Origin: Microbacterium sp. MYb45
GTDB taxonomy: Bacteria; Actinomycetota; Actinomycetes; Actinomycetales; Microbacteriaceae
Assembly: GCF_002979655.1 (NCBI RefSeq)
Contig: NZ_PCPG01000020.1
Span: 1 to 57,195, forward strand
Direction: 5' to 3'
DNA length: 57,195 nt
The notes under the pieces were generated by a model that saw only the letters and a list, made by a program, of their open reading frames with translations, did not search any database and was not told the origin of the DNA. Numbering within the stretch: position 1 is the first letter of the stretch; the number at the start of each line of letters is the position of its first letter. Positions 33,116 through 41,885 of this stretch are shown piece by piece. The translations under genes were made by a program, and so were the position numbers.

Positions 33116-33976
33116 TCACTCCGACAGGGAGTGGCCGAGCACGGAGAACGTCGCGACCTGGGCCGCGGTGGCGCTCGCCCCTCGTCTGCTCACCAGCAGA
33201 CCCACGACCGACTCTGTGACGAGCATCAGCGCGGCGCGCGAGGTGTAGAGGAGCTCGTCGCGGAACGAGTCGTTGATCGGGGCGACGACCAGAGCCACAT
33301 CGGCCATCTCGGCGACCGGTGAGCGCGGGAACGACGTGATCGCGAGCACCCGGGCGCCGCTCGCCCGCGCGGCCGTCATCACGTCGATCGATGCGCGATT
33401 CACCCCCGACCCGGACACGACCAGGCAGGCCGAGCCGGCGCCGAGCTGCGACGCGGTGATCTGCTGGCCGAGGGTGTCCGCCACGTACTCGGCGGGTCGA
33501 CCGGCCGAGGTCAGGCGCATCGAGAGATCGGCGCCGACCGGCGCGGAGAGACCGTTGGCCGCGACGAGGAGCCGCGTCGCACCGTCGAGCTCGCCGACGA
33601 AGGCCGCCAGGGTCTCCTCGGTGACCGCGGAGACGGTGTGCGCCAGGCGGGACGCGAAGCGGTCGACCGCACCACGAAGCGCCCCGAGCATCGTGGCATC
33701 GGCCGCGGCATCCTGCGATGGCGCCGAACTCGCTCGCTCGCGCGCGAGCGCCACCCGCAGCTGCGGGTAACCGTCGTAGCCGAGGGTCTGGGCGGTGCGC
33801 ACCACGGTCGTGCGACCGACCTCGACGGCATCCGCGATCTCCTGCGCCGTACGCTCGATCGAGAGGTCGACGTCGGCGGCGATCGCCTCGGCCACACGAC
33901 GCTCGCTCGGCTGCATCGACGGAGCCAGCATCGCGATGCGCGCCGTCGGCGGCGTCTCAGCGGGTCCCTGCCACAT
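33116..33976 (-). CDS. RpiR-family regulator with SIS domain, 286 aa
   Basis: N-terminal RpiR-type HTH: LSIERTAQEIADAVEVGRTTVVR, clearest as EIADAVEVGRTTVVRTAQ, followed by LGYDGYPQLRVALA. The C-terminal SIS domain (about 120-260) contains VVSGSGVNRASIDV and VLAITSFPRSPVAEMADVAL-type segments. SIS domains bind phosphosugars. The start at 33976 is fixed by AAGGAG 7 nt upstream and overlaps the permease gene by 20 bp. It ends the PhnCDE-like operon and probably controls it. Confidence 0.88.
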   Translation of the reverse strand: MWQGPAETPPTARIAMLAPSMQPSERRVAEAIAADVDLSIERTAQEIADAVEVGRTTVVRTAQTLGYDGYPQLRVALARERASSAPSQDAAADATMLGALRGAVDRFASRLAHTVSAVTEETLAAFVGELDGATRLLVAANGLSAPVGADLSMRLTSAGRPAEYVADTLGQQITASQLGAGSACLVVSGSGVNRASIDVMTAARASGARVLAITSFPRSPVAEMADVALVVAPINDSFRDELLYTSRAALMLVTESVVGLLVSRRGASATAAQVATFSVLGHSLSE

Positions 33977-34829
33977 CGGCGCGCTCCTTCTTCGGTTCCA
34001 CGATCGCCTTGACCCGCGGGCCGCGCATGATCCGGCGGCGGATCGCACCGGAGACCGCATCCATCATCATCGTCGCGATGACGACCACGATCAGCAGCAT
34101 CCCGACCGTATCCCACTCGCGGAAGTTCGTGTAGTTCGCGAGCATGCTGCCGATCCCACCCGCGCCGACGAGTCCGAGCACCGCCGAGGTGCGGATGTTG
34201 ATCTCGAAACGGTAGAGCGCGAACGACAGCAGCGTCGGGGCCGCCGCGGGCCAGAGCGCCCACCGCGTCACCTGCGCTGTGTTGCCACCGGCAGCCTTGA
34301 CGGCCTCGGAAGCGCCCTCCTGCACCGACTCGACCGTCTCGTAGACCCACTTGGCCTGCGTGCCGATGCCGGCGATCGCCAGCGCCAGCGCACCGGTGAA
34401 CGGCGTGAGCCCGGTGACGGTGAGCAGCAGCAGCGCGATGATGACTTCGGGCACGGCGCGGATCACGGCGAACAGTCCGCGCAGCGGCAGACGCACCCAG
34501 ACGGGTCCGACGTTGTTCGCGGCGAGCATGCCGAGCGGGATCGACACGATCACGCAGCCGATCGCGCCGATCCAAGCCATCGAGATCGACCGCCACGTCT
34601 CGAACAGCGCCTGCGGCAGCTTCTCCCAGTTGGGGTCGGCGAACATGAGCGTCAGGTAGTGCGCGATCTGTCCGGGCAGCGCGCCGAGGTCGTTCCACGG
34701 GATCGGCAGCCCCGCCGCCGCGGCCAGGACCACGACACCGACGATGACGGCGACGACGGTCGGGACGAGACGGGACGGATGCCGGGGCAGCTCGAGCCCG
34801 ATGCCCCGTGCGGTGGTCGAGAGCGTCAT
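33957..34829 (-). CDS. phnE: PhnE-type ABC permease, second copy, 290 aa
   Basis: Phosphonate-type permease with six helices. The EAA region is EGASEAVKAAGGNTAQVTRWALWPAAAPT (core AVKAAGGNTAQVTRWALWP), and a typical SAVLGLVGAGGIGSML segment follows. It overlaps the first PhnE gene by ATGA and pairs with it as a heterodimer. The final 30 residues are highly charged. Confidence 0.88.
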   Translation of the reverse strand: MTLSTTARGIGLELPRHPSRLVPTVVAVIVGVVVLAAAAGLPIPWNDLGALPGQIAHYLTLMFADPNWEKLPQALFETWRSISMAWIGAIGCVIVSIPLGMLAANNVGPVWVRLPLRGLFAVIRAVPEVIIALLLLTVTGLTPFTGALALAIAGIGTQAKWVYETVESVQEGASEAVKAAGGNTAQVTRWALWPAAAPTLLSFALYRFEINIRTSAVLGLVGAGGIGSMLANYTNFREWDTVGMLLIVVVIATMMMDAVSGAIRRRIMRGPRVKAIVEPKKERADVAGTR

Positions 34830-35635
34830 ACCAATCGCCTCCGCAGGAAGTTCGAGAACACTTCGATCAGCACCACGACGACGAGGATCTCGAGCACGAT
34901 CACCGCGACGTCGTCGTAGGCGTAGAACGCCCGCCGCTCGTCGAGGAGTCGGCCGATGCCGCCCGCGCCGACGATGCCGAGGATCGCCGAGATGCGCACG
35001 TTGAGCTCGAGCGTGTACAGCCACTGGTTCGCGAAGAGCGGCCAGGTCTGCGGCAGCACGACGCTGCGGTTGATCTGCGTCTGGCCGCCGCCGGTGGCGC
35101 GACCGGCCTCGATGACCGGCAGATCGGTGGAGTCGATCGCCTCCGACACGAGCTTGACGATGATGCCGATGTCGAACAGGAGCAGGGTGAGCAGGCCGGG
35201 CAGCGCGCCGACGCCGACCATCGCGACCAGGACGGTCGCGTACACGAGGTCGGGGACGGAGCGGATGACGTTGATGACGGTCCGCACCGCGATGCGGGTC
35301 GGACTGTTCGGGTTGGTCGGGGCAGCGGCCCACAGCGTCAGCGGCACGGAGACCGCGGCGGCCACCGCTGCACCGACCACGGCCATCTGGAGCGTCTCGA
35401 GCATGGGCCCGAACGTGCGCGGCAGGAACGAGAAGTCCGGCTGCAGGAACTGCACGAGCAGCGCGGATCCGTTGTCCCAGTTGCGGATGAGCGCCCCGAA
35501 GTCCAGCTCGATGCCGCCGATCACCGGGAGGCAGGTGGCGACGGTGAACGCGGCGAACGCCAGGACGACGAGGCTGGTGCGCAGTCTCGATGTCGGCTTG
35601 GGCGGCACGACGAGGGGGCGGGCTTCGGTGGTCAT
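34826..35635 (-). CDS. phnE: PhnE-type ABC permease, first copy, 269 aa
   Basis: Six-helix permease with the PhnE landmarks VIRSVPDLVYATVLV, EAGRATGGGQTQINRSVVLPQ-type EAA loop, and ILGIVGAGGIGRLL. It overlaps the ATPase gene by ATGA and the second permease by ATGA. With the copy at 33957 it forms the membrane channel of the transporter. Confidence 0.88.
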   Translation of the reverse strand: MTTEARPLVVPPKPTSRLRTSLVVLAFAAFTVATCLPVIGGIELDFGALIRNWDNGSALLVQFLQPDFSFLPRTFGPMLETLQMAVVGAAVAAAVSVPLTLWAAAPTNPNSPTRIAVRTVINVIRSVPDLVYATVLVAMVGVGALPGLLTLLLFDIGIIVKLVSEAIDSTDLPVIEAGRATGGGQTQINRSVVLPQTWPLFANQWLYTLELNVRISAILGIVGAGGIGRLLDERRAFYAYDDVAVIVLEILVVVVLIEVFSNFLRRRLV

Positions 35636-36456
35636 GCGCCGAGCACATCCCTCGGCTGGATCGGACGGCCGTAGATCTGCTCGAAGTCGTGATCTGCGGC
35701 ATCCGCTGCCGGTCCGTCGTAGACGACCTCACCGGCCCGCAGGCCGATCATCCGCGTCGTGTACTGACGTGCCAGGTCCATCAGGTGGATGTTGACGAGC
35801 ACGGTGAGGTGCTCCTCGACGTTGACGCGGCGCAGGTCGTGCATGACCGCGTGCGCGGTGGGCGGGTCGAGGCTCGCGACCGGCTCGTCGGCGAGCATGA
35901 CGCTCGGCTGCTGCGTCAGAGCCCGGGCGATCGCGACGCGCTGCTTCTGGCCGCCGGAGAGCTGGCCGGCGCGGTTCCAGACCTTCTCGAGCATGCCGAC
36001 CGAGTCGAGTGCGCGCAGGGCGAGCTCGCGATCCTGCACCGTGCTCAGGCCGAGCACGGTCCGCCAGGTCGCAGTGTGAGCGAACCGACCGACCAGCACG
36101 TTGCGGTAGACGCTGGCCCGATCGGCGAGGTTGAACCCCTGGAAGATCATTCCGATGTGCCCTCGGGTCTCACGCAGGCGTCGTCCGCGCATGCCGGTGA
36201 CCGCATGCGGGCCGACGGTGACTGTACCGCTCGTCACCGGCACGAGACCGTTGATCGTGCGGATCAGCGTGGACTTGCCCGAGCCGGAGAGGCCGACCAC
36301 CGAGACCATCTCGCCGGCGGCGATGTCGAGGGACACACCGCGGAGGGCGCGGGTGCCGTTGGGATAGGTGACCGAGACGTCGTCGAGACGGATCGACCAC
36401 GACGCGGAGGCCGGGAGCAGGGCTCCGGCCTCCGCGCGCTGCGGATCAGTGTGCAT
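35632..36456 (-). CDS. phnC: PhnC-type ABC ATP-binding protein, 274 aa
   Basis: Walker A GLSGSGKST, signature LSGGQKQR, Walker B VMLADEPVAS. The segment MIFQGFNLADRASVYRNVLVGR (core FQGFNLADRASVYRNVL) is characteristic of PhnC rather than of general importers. A switch His lies in VNIHLM. It sits between the binding protein (17 nt upstream) and the first permease. Confidence 0.9.
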   Translation of the reverse strand: MHTDPQRAEAGALLPASASWSIRLDDVSVTYPNGTRALRGVSLDIAAGEMVSVVGLSGSGKSTLIRTINGLVPVTSGTVTVGPHAVTGMRGRRLRETRGHIGMIFQGFNLADRASVYRNVLVGRFAHTATWRTVLGLSTVQDRELALRALDSVGMLEKVWNRAGQLSGGQKQRVAIARALTQQPSVMLADEPVASLDPPTAHAVMHDLRRVNVEEHLTVLVNIHLMDLARQYTTRMIGLRAGEVVYDGPAADAADHDFEQIYGRPIQPRDVLGA

Positions 36457-36473
36457 GTTCTCAGTTCTGCGTG

Positions 36474-37484
36474 TCAGTTCGAGAACTCGGCGAGGATCTC
36501 GCCGTAGCGGGTGATCTCGTCCTCGGCGGTCTCGCTGGTCCAGTCCGAGAGTCCGACGAGGTCGAACATCACGGATGCGGCCTCTTCGGACGAGTCGGCG
36601 TAGCCGTCCAGCAGCTCGGTGAGCTCCGCGACGAGGTCGTCGGGAAGTGTCGAGGTGACCGCGACGCCGCCGTTGGGGATCATCTCCGTGTAGGCGAAGG
36701 CCACGACCTTCTCGGCGATGTCCGGGGCCTCTTCGGTCACGGTCGTGCGGGCGTCCCAGTATGCGAACGAGACCTCGGCGTCGCCGTTGTACACGGCGAG
36801 GACCGCGTTGTTGTTGCCTTCGACGGGCACCTGCGTGATGCCGGCATCCGTGTCGACGCCCTGTTCGCGCATCGCGACGACGGGGTACTGGTAACCGGCC
36901 GGCGACGTGGCTGCCTGCAGGGCGACCTTCGTGCCGTCGGAGATCTCACCGAGCGCCTCGATGCCGGCGGGACCGGAGCCGGTCGCGTCGGCGGCGGCCT
37001 CTTCGATGCCGTTGCAGTAGGAGAGCTCGATGCCGCTGGCCGCGTAGGTCGACATGACCGGCTCGTCCTCGCAGTACTTGTCGGGGTTGTTCGTGTACGC
37101 CACCGAGGCGTACGAGGTGGCGCCGAAGCGCACGTCGCGGAGGATGAGCTCGGCGTCGTAGCGCTCGGTCGCGTTGTACAGCGATCCGGCGTCGGTGATG
37201 ATGACCTGCGCCTGGTCGGTGCCGAGGGCCTCGACCGTGGCGGCGTAGTCGGAGGCGACGACCCCCTTCACCTCGATGTCGAGGTTCTCGGACAGGTACG
37301 TGGTGAGCGGGTCGAGGGCCTGGGCGAGGTCTTCGCCCTCGACCGACGGGACCAGCGAAAGGGTGATGGAGGACGGCCATTCGGTCGTCTCGTCTGCCGT
37401 CTCGTCGGGTGCGCTGCTGCTGCAGCCGGCGAGCGCCAGGACGGCGACGGCGGCGATGCCCGTGGTGAGCAAGGACTTACGCAT
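36474..37484 (-). CDS. phnD: PhnD-type phosphonate/phosphite-class substrate-binding lipoprotein, 336 aa
   Basis: The signal peptide has lipobox LALAGC (Cys21). The mature domain has the PhnD layout: SLVPSVEGEDLAQALDPLTTYLSE, in part AQALDPLTTYLSENLDIEV, then VIITDAGSLYNA and the late AYTEMIPNGGVAV. The start ATG at 37484 overlaps the HAD gene by 8 bp. Phosphonates, phosphite or phosphate esters are plausible ligands; no residue pattern decides which. Confidence 0.85.
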   Translation of the reverse strand: MRKSLLTTGIAAVAVLALAGCSSSAPDETADETTEWPSSITLSLVPSVEGEDLAQALDPLTTYLSENLDIEVKGVVASDYAATVEALGTDQAQVIITDAGSLYNATERYDAELILRDVRFGATSYASVAYTNNPDKYCEDEPVMSTYAASGIELSYCNGIEEAAADATGSGPAGIEALGEISDGTKVALQAATSPAGYQYPVVAMREQGVDTDAGITQVPVEGNNNAVLAVYNGDAEVSFAYWDARTTVTEEAPDIAEKVVAFAYTEMIPNGGVAVTSTLPDDLVAELTELLDGYADSSEEAASVMFDLVGLSDWTSETAEDEITRYGEILAEFSN

Positions 37485-38187
37485 TCGGATCGTGCCTTTC
37501 GGTGAGGGTGGTGCTGCGGGGGGTACTGGACGCCGCAGTCGCGGCCCAGGCTTCGATGTCGCCGTACAGGTCGGCGATGGTCCGGCCGCGCATCGTGACG
37601 GCGGCCGGGGAGCGTTCGGCGGTGGCGCCGACGAGCGCCGTGGCTGCGCCCTGCGCGGCGGCCGGTGCGAGGTCGAACTCGAAGATGTCGCCGACCGAGA
37701 GCACCGGCCCTTCGGCGATCGCCGCCTGGATGATGGGGATGAGCCCCGAGGGCTTGCCGACCGTGAAGTGCAGGTCGTCGAACAGGGGGGTGATGCCCCA
37801 CCCGTCCAGGACGGGGCGGATGCCGGCACCGGGCGCATTGGTCGCGAGCACCAGCCGGACCCGCGGGTGGACACGGGTCAGGAAGTCGGCGAGCCCTGCC
37901 GGTGGCGCGATCGCCGCATGCTCGGAGCCCAGCAGCGCCCGCGACGACTGGTAGGCGGCCTCGAGCGCATCGGCGGTCACTCCCTGCCCGGTCGCGAGTG
38001 TGCTGATCACGTCGTAGCCATCGCGGGCGTCGGTGTCGCCGCGTTCGAACGCGGCGAGGTCGGACATCGCGCGATCCGCGAACGTCGGGTCGTCGGCGGA
38101 GATGGCGACGGCGCGGGCGAAGGCTTCGAGCGGTCCCGCGCCGAGCGCGATGGTGCCGTCGAAGTCGAGGACGATAGTGGGGAGCAC
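37477..38187 (-). CDS. HAD-superfamily hydrolase, 236 aa
   Basis: HAD phosphatase with DFDGT (nucleophile and acid Asp), TNAPGAG (motif II Thr), Lys in GKPSG (motif III), and VGDIFEFD (motif IV). An alpha-helical cap lies between motifs I and II. Phosphonoacetaldehyde hydrolase is unlikely because its Lys-containing cap motif is not apparent. It starts with GTG at 38187, preceded by AGGAG. Placement before PhnD suggests it dephosphorylates the transported compound or a product of it. Confidence 0.85.
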   Translation of the reverse strand: MLPTIVLDFDGTIALGAGPLEAFARAVAISADDPTFADRAMSDLAAFERGDTDARDGYDVISTLATGQGVTADALEAAYQSSRALLGSEHAAIAPPAGLADFLTRVHPRVRLVLATNAPGAGIRPVLDGWGITPLFDDLHFTVGKPSGLIPIIQAAIAEGPVLSVGDIFEFDLAPAAAQGAATALVGATAERSPAAVTMRGRTIADLYGDIEAWAATAASSTPRSTTLTERHDPNA

Positions 38188-38215
38188 GGTTCTCCTGGTC
38201 AGGATCGGGACGATG

Positions 38216-38243
38216 CGTCCATAGTTGCAGTCGTTTATGGACG
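38216..38243. promoter_or_regulatory. Inverted repeat upstream of the phn-like operon
   Basis: CGTCCATA (38216-38223) and TATGGACG (38236-38243) form 8-bp perfect arms 12 nt apart, 29-56 bp before the HAD start codon. On the minus strand TTCACA-N18-CATAAA could be the promoter and its -10 box overlaps an arm. A likely operator for the RpiR protein. Confidence 0.55.
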
Positions 38244-38318
38244 ATACGACCATCCTGTGTGAACAGTGCGTGAACTCCGATTCCGGTGCGGGCATCCGCG
38301 CCCGCTACGCTCATCGTC

Positions 38319-38951
38319 GTGATCGAACGACTGGATGCCGCGGCCACCGCGCACGACGCCGCCGACGTGCTGTCGATGTTCGACTGGCTCGGTCCGGCGA
38401 TCGATGCCGATGCTCGGGACGAGCGCTTCGCCCGCTGGGGCCGATCCACCGCCGTGGACGAGAACGTCGGAGCGCCGGTGCTGTCACGGTCGACCTTCGA
38501 AGCGCTGCACGACCGCGCAGGTCTGGACTCGGCGTGGCCGGTCGGCAACGCCGGACTGCTGCACGTGTACGGCTATCTGCTCTCGACCACGCCCACTCCG
38601 TACGGCCTGAAGCGCGATCGCTGGCTCGGCGGTGAGCTGGCCCGCGCGTGCGGGCTCGCCACCGACGCGTTCGTCCCCTGGGCCGGCGAGCGCACGCTCC
38701 TCGACCGCGTGACCGAGACCGCCGGGACCCTGATCGCCGGCGTGCCGGTGCGGCGGCAACGACTCGGCGACGTGGATGCCGTCGTCGCGGTCGCCGATCG
38801 GCGGCCGCACCCCTCGGCGCTCGCCTACGCGCTCGATTCCCCCGCACAGGGTCGCCGACTCATCACGATGTTCCCCGTCGCCGACCCGACCGCGCTGCTC
38901 GCCGACCTCGACGCCTCACCCCCGCGCCTCCGTTGGAACGCCGAGGGCTGA
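38319..38951 (+). CDS. Hypothetical protein, 210 aa
   Basis: GTG at 38319 fits a leaderless start: TACGCT (38306-38311), 7 nt, GTG. The protein is soluble and Ala/Asp/Arg-rich, with no signal peptide. It has several Trp- and Gly-containing turns (WPVGNAGLLHVYGYLLS) and an N-terminal helical part. I do not recognise the family. It converges on the next gene and is not part of an operon. Confidence 0.6.
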   Translation: MIERLDAAATAHDAADVLSMFDWLGPAIDADARDERFARWGRSTAVDENVGAPVLSRSTFEALHDRAGLDSAWPVGNAGLLHVYGYLLSTTPTPYGLKRDRWLGGELARACGLATDAFVPWAGERTLLDRVTETAGTLIAGVPVRRQRLGDVDAVVAVADRRPHPSALAYALDSPAQGRRLITMFPVADPTALLADLDASPPRLRWNAEG

Positions 38952-38963
38952 CCACGTGACGGT

Positions 38964-39257
38964 TCAGAGCTGATCGAGGACGAGCTCCCCGCGCGAGTTC
39001 AACTGCTCCATCATGTGCGTGACCCGGTTGGCCTCGACCCTCGGCAGCGTCGGCTTGTCGAACTCGAAGACCAACGGGATGCTCGGGTGCACCCAGATGC
39101 TCAACCGCCCCGACTGCACTTCAGGCTTCGGCAGCCAGGTCATCATGAAGCTCTCGTTGCGGCGGAGCTTCGTGCCGATCACGATCTTGAGGTGCGCCAG
39201 AGTGGCGTCGTCGATCTCGATCGCGGGGCGCGAACTGTTGTACTCCAGAGTTCCCAT
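38964..39257 (-). CDS. DUF7882-like small protein, 97 aa
   Basis: Matches a small Microbacteriaceae family often mis-labelled ATP-dependent DNA ligase: MGTLEYNSS start, DDATLAHLKIVIGTKLRRNESF, shown partly as LAHLKIVIGTKLRRNESF, and a C-terminal basic/helical end. No ligase motif is present. The ATG at 39257 has TACAGT 7 nt upstream on the minus strand, a leaderless layout. Function is unknown. Confidence 0.7.
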   Translation of the reverse strand: MGTLEYNSSRPAIEIDDATLAHLKIVIGTKLRRNESFMMTWLPKPEVQSGRLSIWVHPSIPLVFEFDKPTLPRVEANRVTHMMEQLNSRGELVLDQL

Positions 39258-39278
39258 GAGAAGAACTGTACGCGCCGT

Positions 39279-39605
39279 CTAGCTGAGCTCGTAGTCCGGG
39301 CCTTCGGGTGCGTCGAGGGGCGGCCCCGAGGGGGACTCGACCGCGCGGGTGAGCGCCTGCAGACGACGGACCAGCTCGGGATCCTCCAGCTCGGGCCCGC
39401 TGCCGCTGATCGCCTTCGCCACGATCTGGCTGGCCGGACCGATCAGGAACTTCGCCGACACGACGGTGCCGTCCTGCTCCCGCACCGGTATCTCGATGAT
39501 CTCCGCGCGCTCCTCATCTCCCAGCGCGCGCCCGTACGCCAGCAGAGCGTCCGCGATGTCGTCACCGGTCAGGAACTCTTCGCCGCCATACAGGATCGAT
39601 TGCAT
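39279..39605 (-). CDS. Hypothetical protein, 108 aa
   Basis: Acidic, helical small protein with MQSILYGGEEFLTGDDIADALL at the start and a short beta pair (IPVREQDGTVVSAKFLIGP). It carries its own leaderless promoter (TAGAAC, 6 nt, ATG) with a palindrome across it. It precedes the DUF7882-like gene by 21 bp in the same direction. Function is unknown. Confidence 0.65.
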   Translation of the reverse strand: MQSILYGGEEFLTGDDIADALLAYGRALGDEERAEIIEIPVREQDGTVVSAKFLIGPASQIVAKAISGSGPELEDPELVRRLQALTRAVESPSGPPLDAPEGPDYELS

Positions 39606-39606
39606 A

Positions 39607-39623
39607 GTGCCGTTCTACGGCAC
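39607..39623 (-). promoter_or_regulatory. Palindrome across a leaderless -10 box
   Basis: GTGCCG (39607-39612) and CGGCAC (39618-39623) flank a 5-nt centre that contains most of the minus-strand TAGAAC box (39617-39612). The ATG follows 6 nt later at 39605. A bound repressor would occlude the promoter. Confidence 0.5.
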
Positions 39624-39697
39624 CAGCGCCGCATCCCCGCGCCCCTTGCCCGCTCACCCGGCGGATGCTAGCGGCACGCGGAGCCGGTGCCGCGCAG

Positions 39698-40759
39698 TCA
39701 GTGCTCGACCACGGCGAGCTCTTCGCGAAGAAGAGCGGCACCCGCGCTGAGCGCGTGCAGCTTTCCACGTGCGACGTCACGAGGCAACGGCGCCAGGCCG
39801 CAGTTCGTGCTCGGCACGAGCTTGTCCGCATCGACGAAACGGAGCGCGTTGCGGAGAGTGTCCGCCACCTCTTCCGGGGTCTCGATGGTCTCGCTGGCGA
39901 CGTCGATGGCTCCGAGCATGACCTTCTTGCCGCGGATGAGTTCGATGAGGTCGAGGGGGACGTGGGAGTGGTGACTCTCGAGCGAGATGGTGTCGATGCT
40001 CGAGCGCTGCAGCAGCGGGAACGACGTCTCGTACTGCCGCCACTCCGCGCCGAGGGTCGCCTTCCAGTCGGTGTTCGCCTTGATCCCGTAGCCGTAGCAG
40101 ATGTGCACCACGGTCTCGGCGCGCAGCCCCTCGGCCGCCCGCTCGAGCGCCGCGACTCCCCAGTCCCGCACGTCGTCGAAGAACACGTTGAACGCCGGCT
40201 CGTCGAACTGGATGATGTCGACGCCCGCGGCCTCGAGTTCTCTCGCCTCCTGGTTGAGGATCGTCGCGAACTCCCAGGCCAGCTTCTCGCGGCTCTTGTA
40301 GTGGCGGTCGTAGAGAGTGTCGATCATGGTCATCGGACCGGGCAGCGCCCACTTGATCGGCTGGTCGGTCTGCTGGCGGAGGAACTTCGCGTCCTCTACG
40401 AACACGGGCTTCTCCCGACCCACGGCACCGACGACCGTCGGCACGCTCGCGTCGTAGCGGTCGCGGATGCGGACGGTCTCGCGCTGGTCGAAGTCGACGC
40501 CGGAGAGGTGCTCGATGAAGGTCGTGACGAAGTGCTGGCGTGTCTGCTCGCCGTCGCTGACGATGTCGAGGCCCGCGAGGCGCTGCTCCTGGACGGCGAT
40601 GCGCAGCGCATCCTGCGTGCCCTCGACCAGCGCCTCCCCCTCCAGCTTCCAGGGAGACCAGAGGGTCTCCGGCTGCGCGAGCCAGGAGGGCTTGGGCAGG
40701 CTGCCGACGATCGAGGTGGGAAGGAGCGTGTTCACGATCGGGGGTTCTCCGGTCATCAT
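39698..40759 (-). CDS. mesD: Core methionine synthase MesD-like (MetE C-terminal domain homologue), 353 aa
   Basis: Equivalent of only the C-terminal catalytic barrel of MetE. The zinc ligands appear as His and Cys in VVHICYG, Glu in SLESHHS and Cys in STNCGLAPL; homocysteine-binding Asp is in QFDEPAF. It lacks the MetE N-terminal folate domain. The family known as MesD is encoded with MesX (DUF1852), exactly the adjacent overlapping gene here, and makes methionine without methyl-folate. The methyl donor is not known. It overlaps the mesX stop by ATGA. Confidence 0.85.
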   Translation of the reverse strand: MMTGEPPIVNTLLPTSIVGSLPKPSWLAQPETLWSPWKLEGEALVEGTQDALRIAVQEQRLAGLDIVSDGEQTRQHFVTTFIEHLSGVDFDQRETVRIRDRYDASVPTVVGAVGREKPVFVEDAKFLRQQTDQPIKWALPGPMTMIDTLYDRHYKSREKLAWEFATILNQEARELEAAGVDIIQFDEPAFNVFFDDVRDWGVAALERAAEGLRAETVVHICYGYGIKANTDWKATLGAEWRQYETSFPLLQRSSIDTISLESHHSHVPLDLIELIRGKKVMLGAIDVASETIETPEEVADTLRNALRFVDADKLVPSTNCGLAPLPRDVARGKLHALSAGAALLREELAVVEH

Positions 40760-41760
40760 CCGACGGAGACCAGGGAGGCGGCGGAACTGCCGGCGGCCCA
40801 CTGCTCGAGCAGCTCACCGTGCGGCTTCATGAGGTGCTCCTCCGTGTACTTCCCCTGCTCGGCCGCGAGCCGGCTGCGCTCGTCGCGGTCGTAGGCGGTC
40901 TTCGTCACCGAATAGTCCTGCTGCTCCAGGCTCGGCTGATAGATCTTCGCCGCGGCCGAGTTCGCGTTGTAGATCTCCGGTCGGTAGATCTTCTGGAACG
41001 TCTCCATCGTGCTGATCGTGCCGATGAGCTGGAGGTTCGTGTAGTCGCCGAGCAGGTCGCCGCGGAAGTAGAACGCCAGGGGCGCGACACTGCCGCGCGG
41101 CATGAAGTACCGGACCGAGAGCCCCATCTTCCCGAAGTACGCGTCGGTCAGCGACGGGTCCTTCTGCTCGTATTCGACGCCGAGGATCGGGTGGTGGTTC
41201 TCGGTGCGACGGTAGGTCTTGCTCGTCGAGACGCTGATGCAGATCACGGGCGACACCGCGAAGCGCTCCCGGTAGGCCTCCGAGTCGAGGAAGTGCTGGA
41301 AGAGCTTGCCGTGCAGGTCGCCGAAGTCGGAGGGAACGGTGAATCCCCCTGCGGCGGCCGTCGCCGCCGGAAGTCGCACGCTGAAGTCGTAGTCGCGGAT
41401 GTAGGACGAGAAGTTGTTCCCCACGATCCCGTGGCTGCGCTTTCCGGTGAGACGGTCGACGATCTGGATGTCCAGGACCTCGAGCAGCGGGAAGTCCTGG
41501 TCCTCCCCCTCCGCGGCGAACTGGACCGCGACGGAGACGATCTCGAGTTCGACGGTGTAGCGGTCACCGTGCGGGTTGTCCCACTCGGCGAGATCGTTGA
41601 ATCGACGGTCGATCATCGACAGGGCGTTGCGGAGGTTCTGCTGGCGGTGCTCACCGCGCGCCAGGTTGGCGAAGTTCGTGGTGATGCGGGAGTTCTCCGA
41701 CGGCGAATAGTCCTCGTCGAAGCGGGTCGTCGAGATGCGGAACGTGAAGTCGTGGGCCAT
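40756..41760 (-). CDS. mesX: MesX (DUF1852) protein, partner of MesD, 334 aa
   Basis: Recognised by the opening HDFTFRISTTRFDEDY and RITTNFANLARGEHR, then NNFSSYIRDYDFSVRLP and the late DAYFGKMGLSVRYFMP. In the described MesD/MesX system both proteins and oxygen are needed for methionine synthesis. Start ATG at 41760 matches the family start; no strong ribosome binding site is visible. It is divergent from a LysR gene, with a palindrome in the shared promoter. Confidence 0.85.
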   Translation of the reverse strand: MAHDFTFRISTTRFDEDYSPSENSRITTNFANLARGEHRQQNLRNALSMIDRRFNDLAEWDNPHGDRYTVELEIVSVAVQFAAEGEDQDFPLLEVLDIQIVDRLTGKRSHGIVGNNFSSYIRDYDFSVRLPAATAAAGGFTVPSDFGDLHGKLFQHFLDSEAYRERFAVSPVICISVSTSKTYRRTENHHPILGVEYEQKDPSLTDAYFGKMGLSVRYFMPRGSVAPLAFYFRGDLLGDYTNLQLIGTISTMETFQKIYRPEIYNANSAAAKIYQPSLEQQDYSVTKTAYDRDERSRLAAEQGKYTEEHLMKPHGELLEQWAAGSSAASLVSVG

Positions 41761-41860
41761 GAGGTTGCCAATCGGTGAGCTGATCGGCCGGGCTCGGCCT
41801 CGCGAAAGGGGGTGACTCCATGGTGCGGTGCAAGCCGCCCTATCGAGAAATGTGCTGTGA

Positions 41861-41885
41861 CTATGCCGTGGCATAGTCTGTGGCT
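41861..41885. promoter_or_regulatory. LysR-type operator and leaderless promoter
   Basis: CTATGCC-GT-GGCATAG (41861-41876) is a perfect 16-bp palindrome and fits the T-N11-A LysR consensus. The plus-strand -10 box TAGTCT (41874-41879) overlaps its end, and the lysR ATG follows 6 nt later at 41886. The same site faces the mesX gene. Confidence 0.75.

Noticed and set aside
37477..38187. Phosphonoacetaldehyde hydrolase (PhnX)
   Set aside because: The HAD motif I is DFDGT rather than the PhnX form, and the cap lysine pattern is not seen, so only a generic HAD hydrolase is claimed.
38964..39257. ATP-dependent DNA ligase
   Set aside because: Related small proteins carry this label in annotations, but the 97-aa product has no KxDG or other ligase motif.
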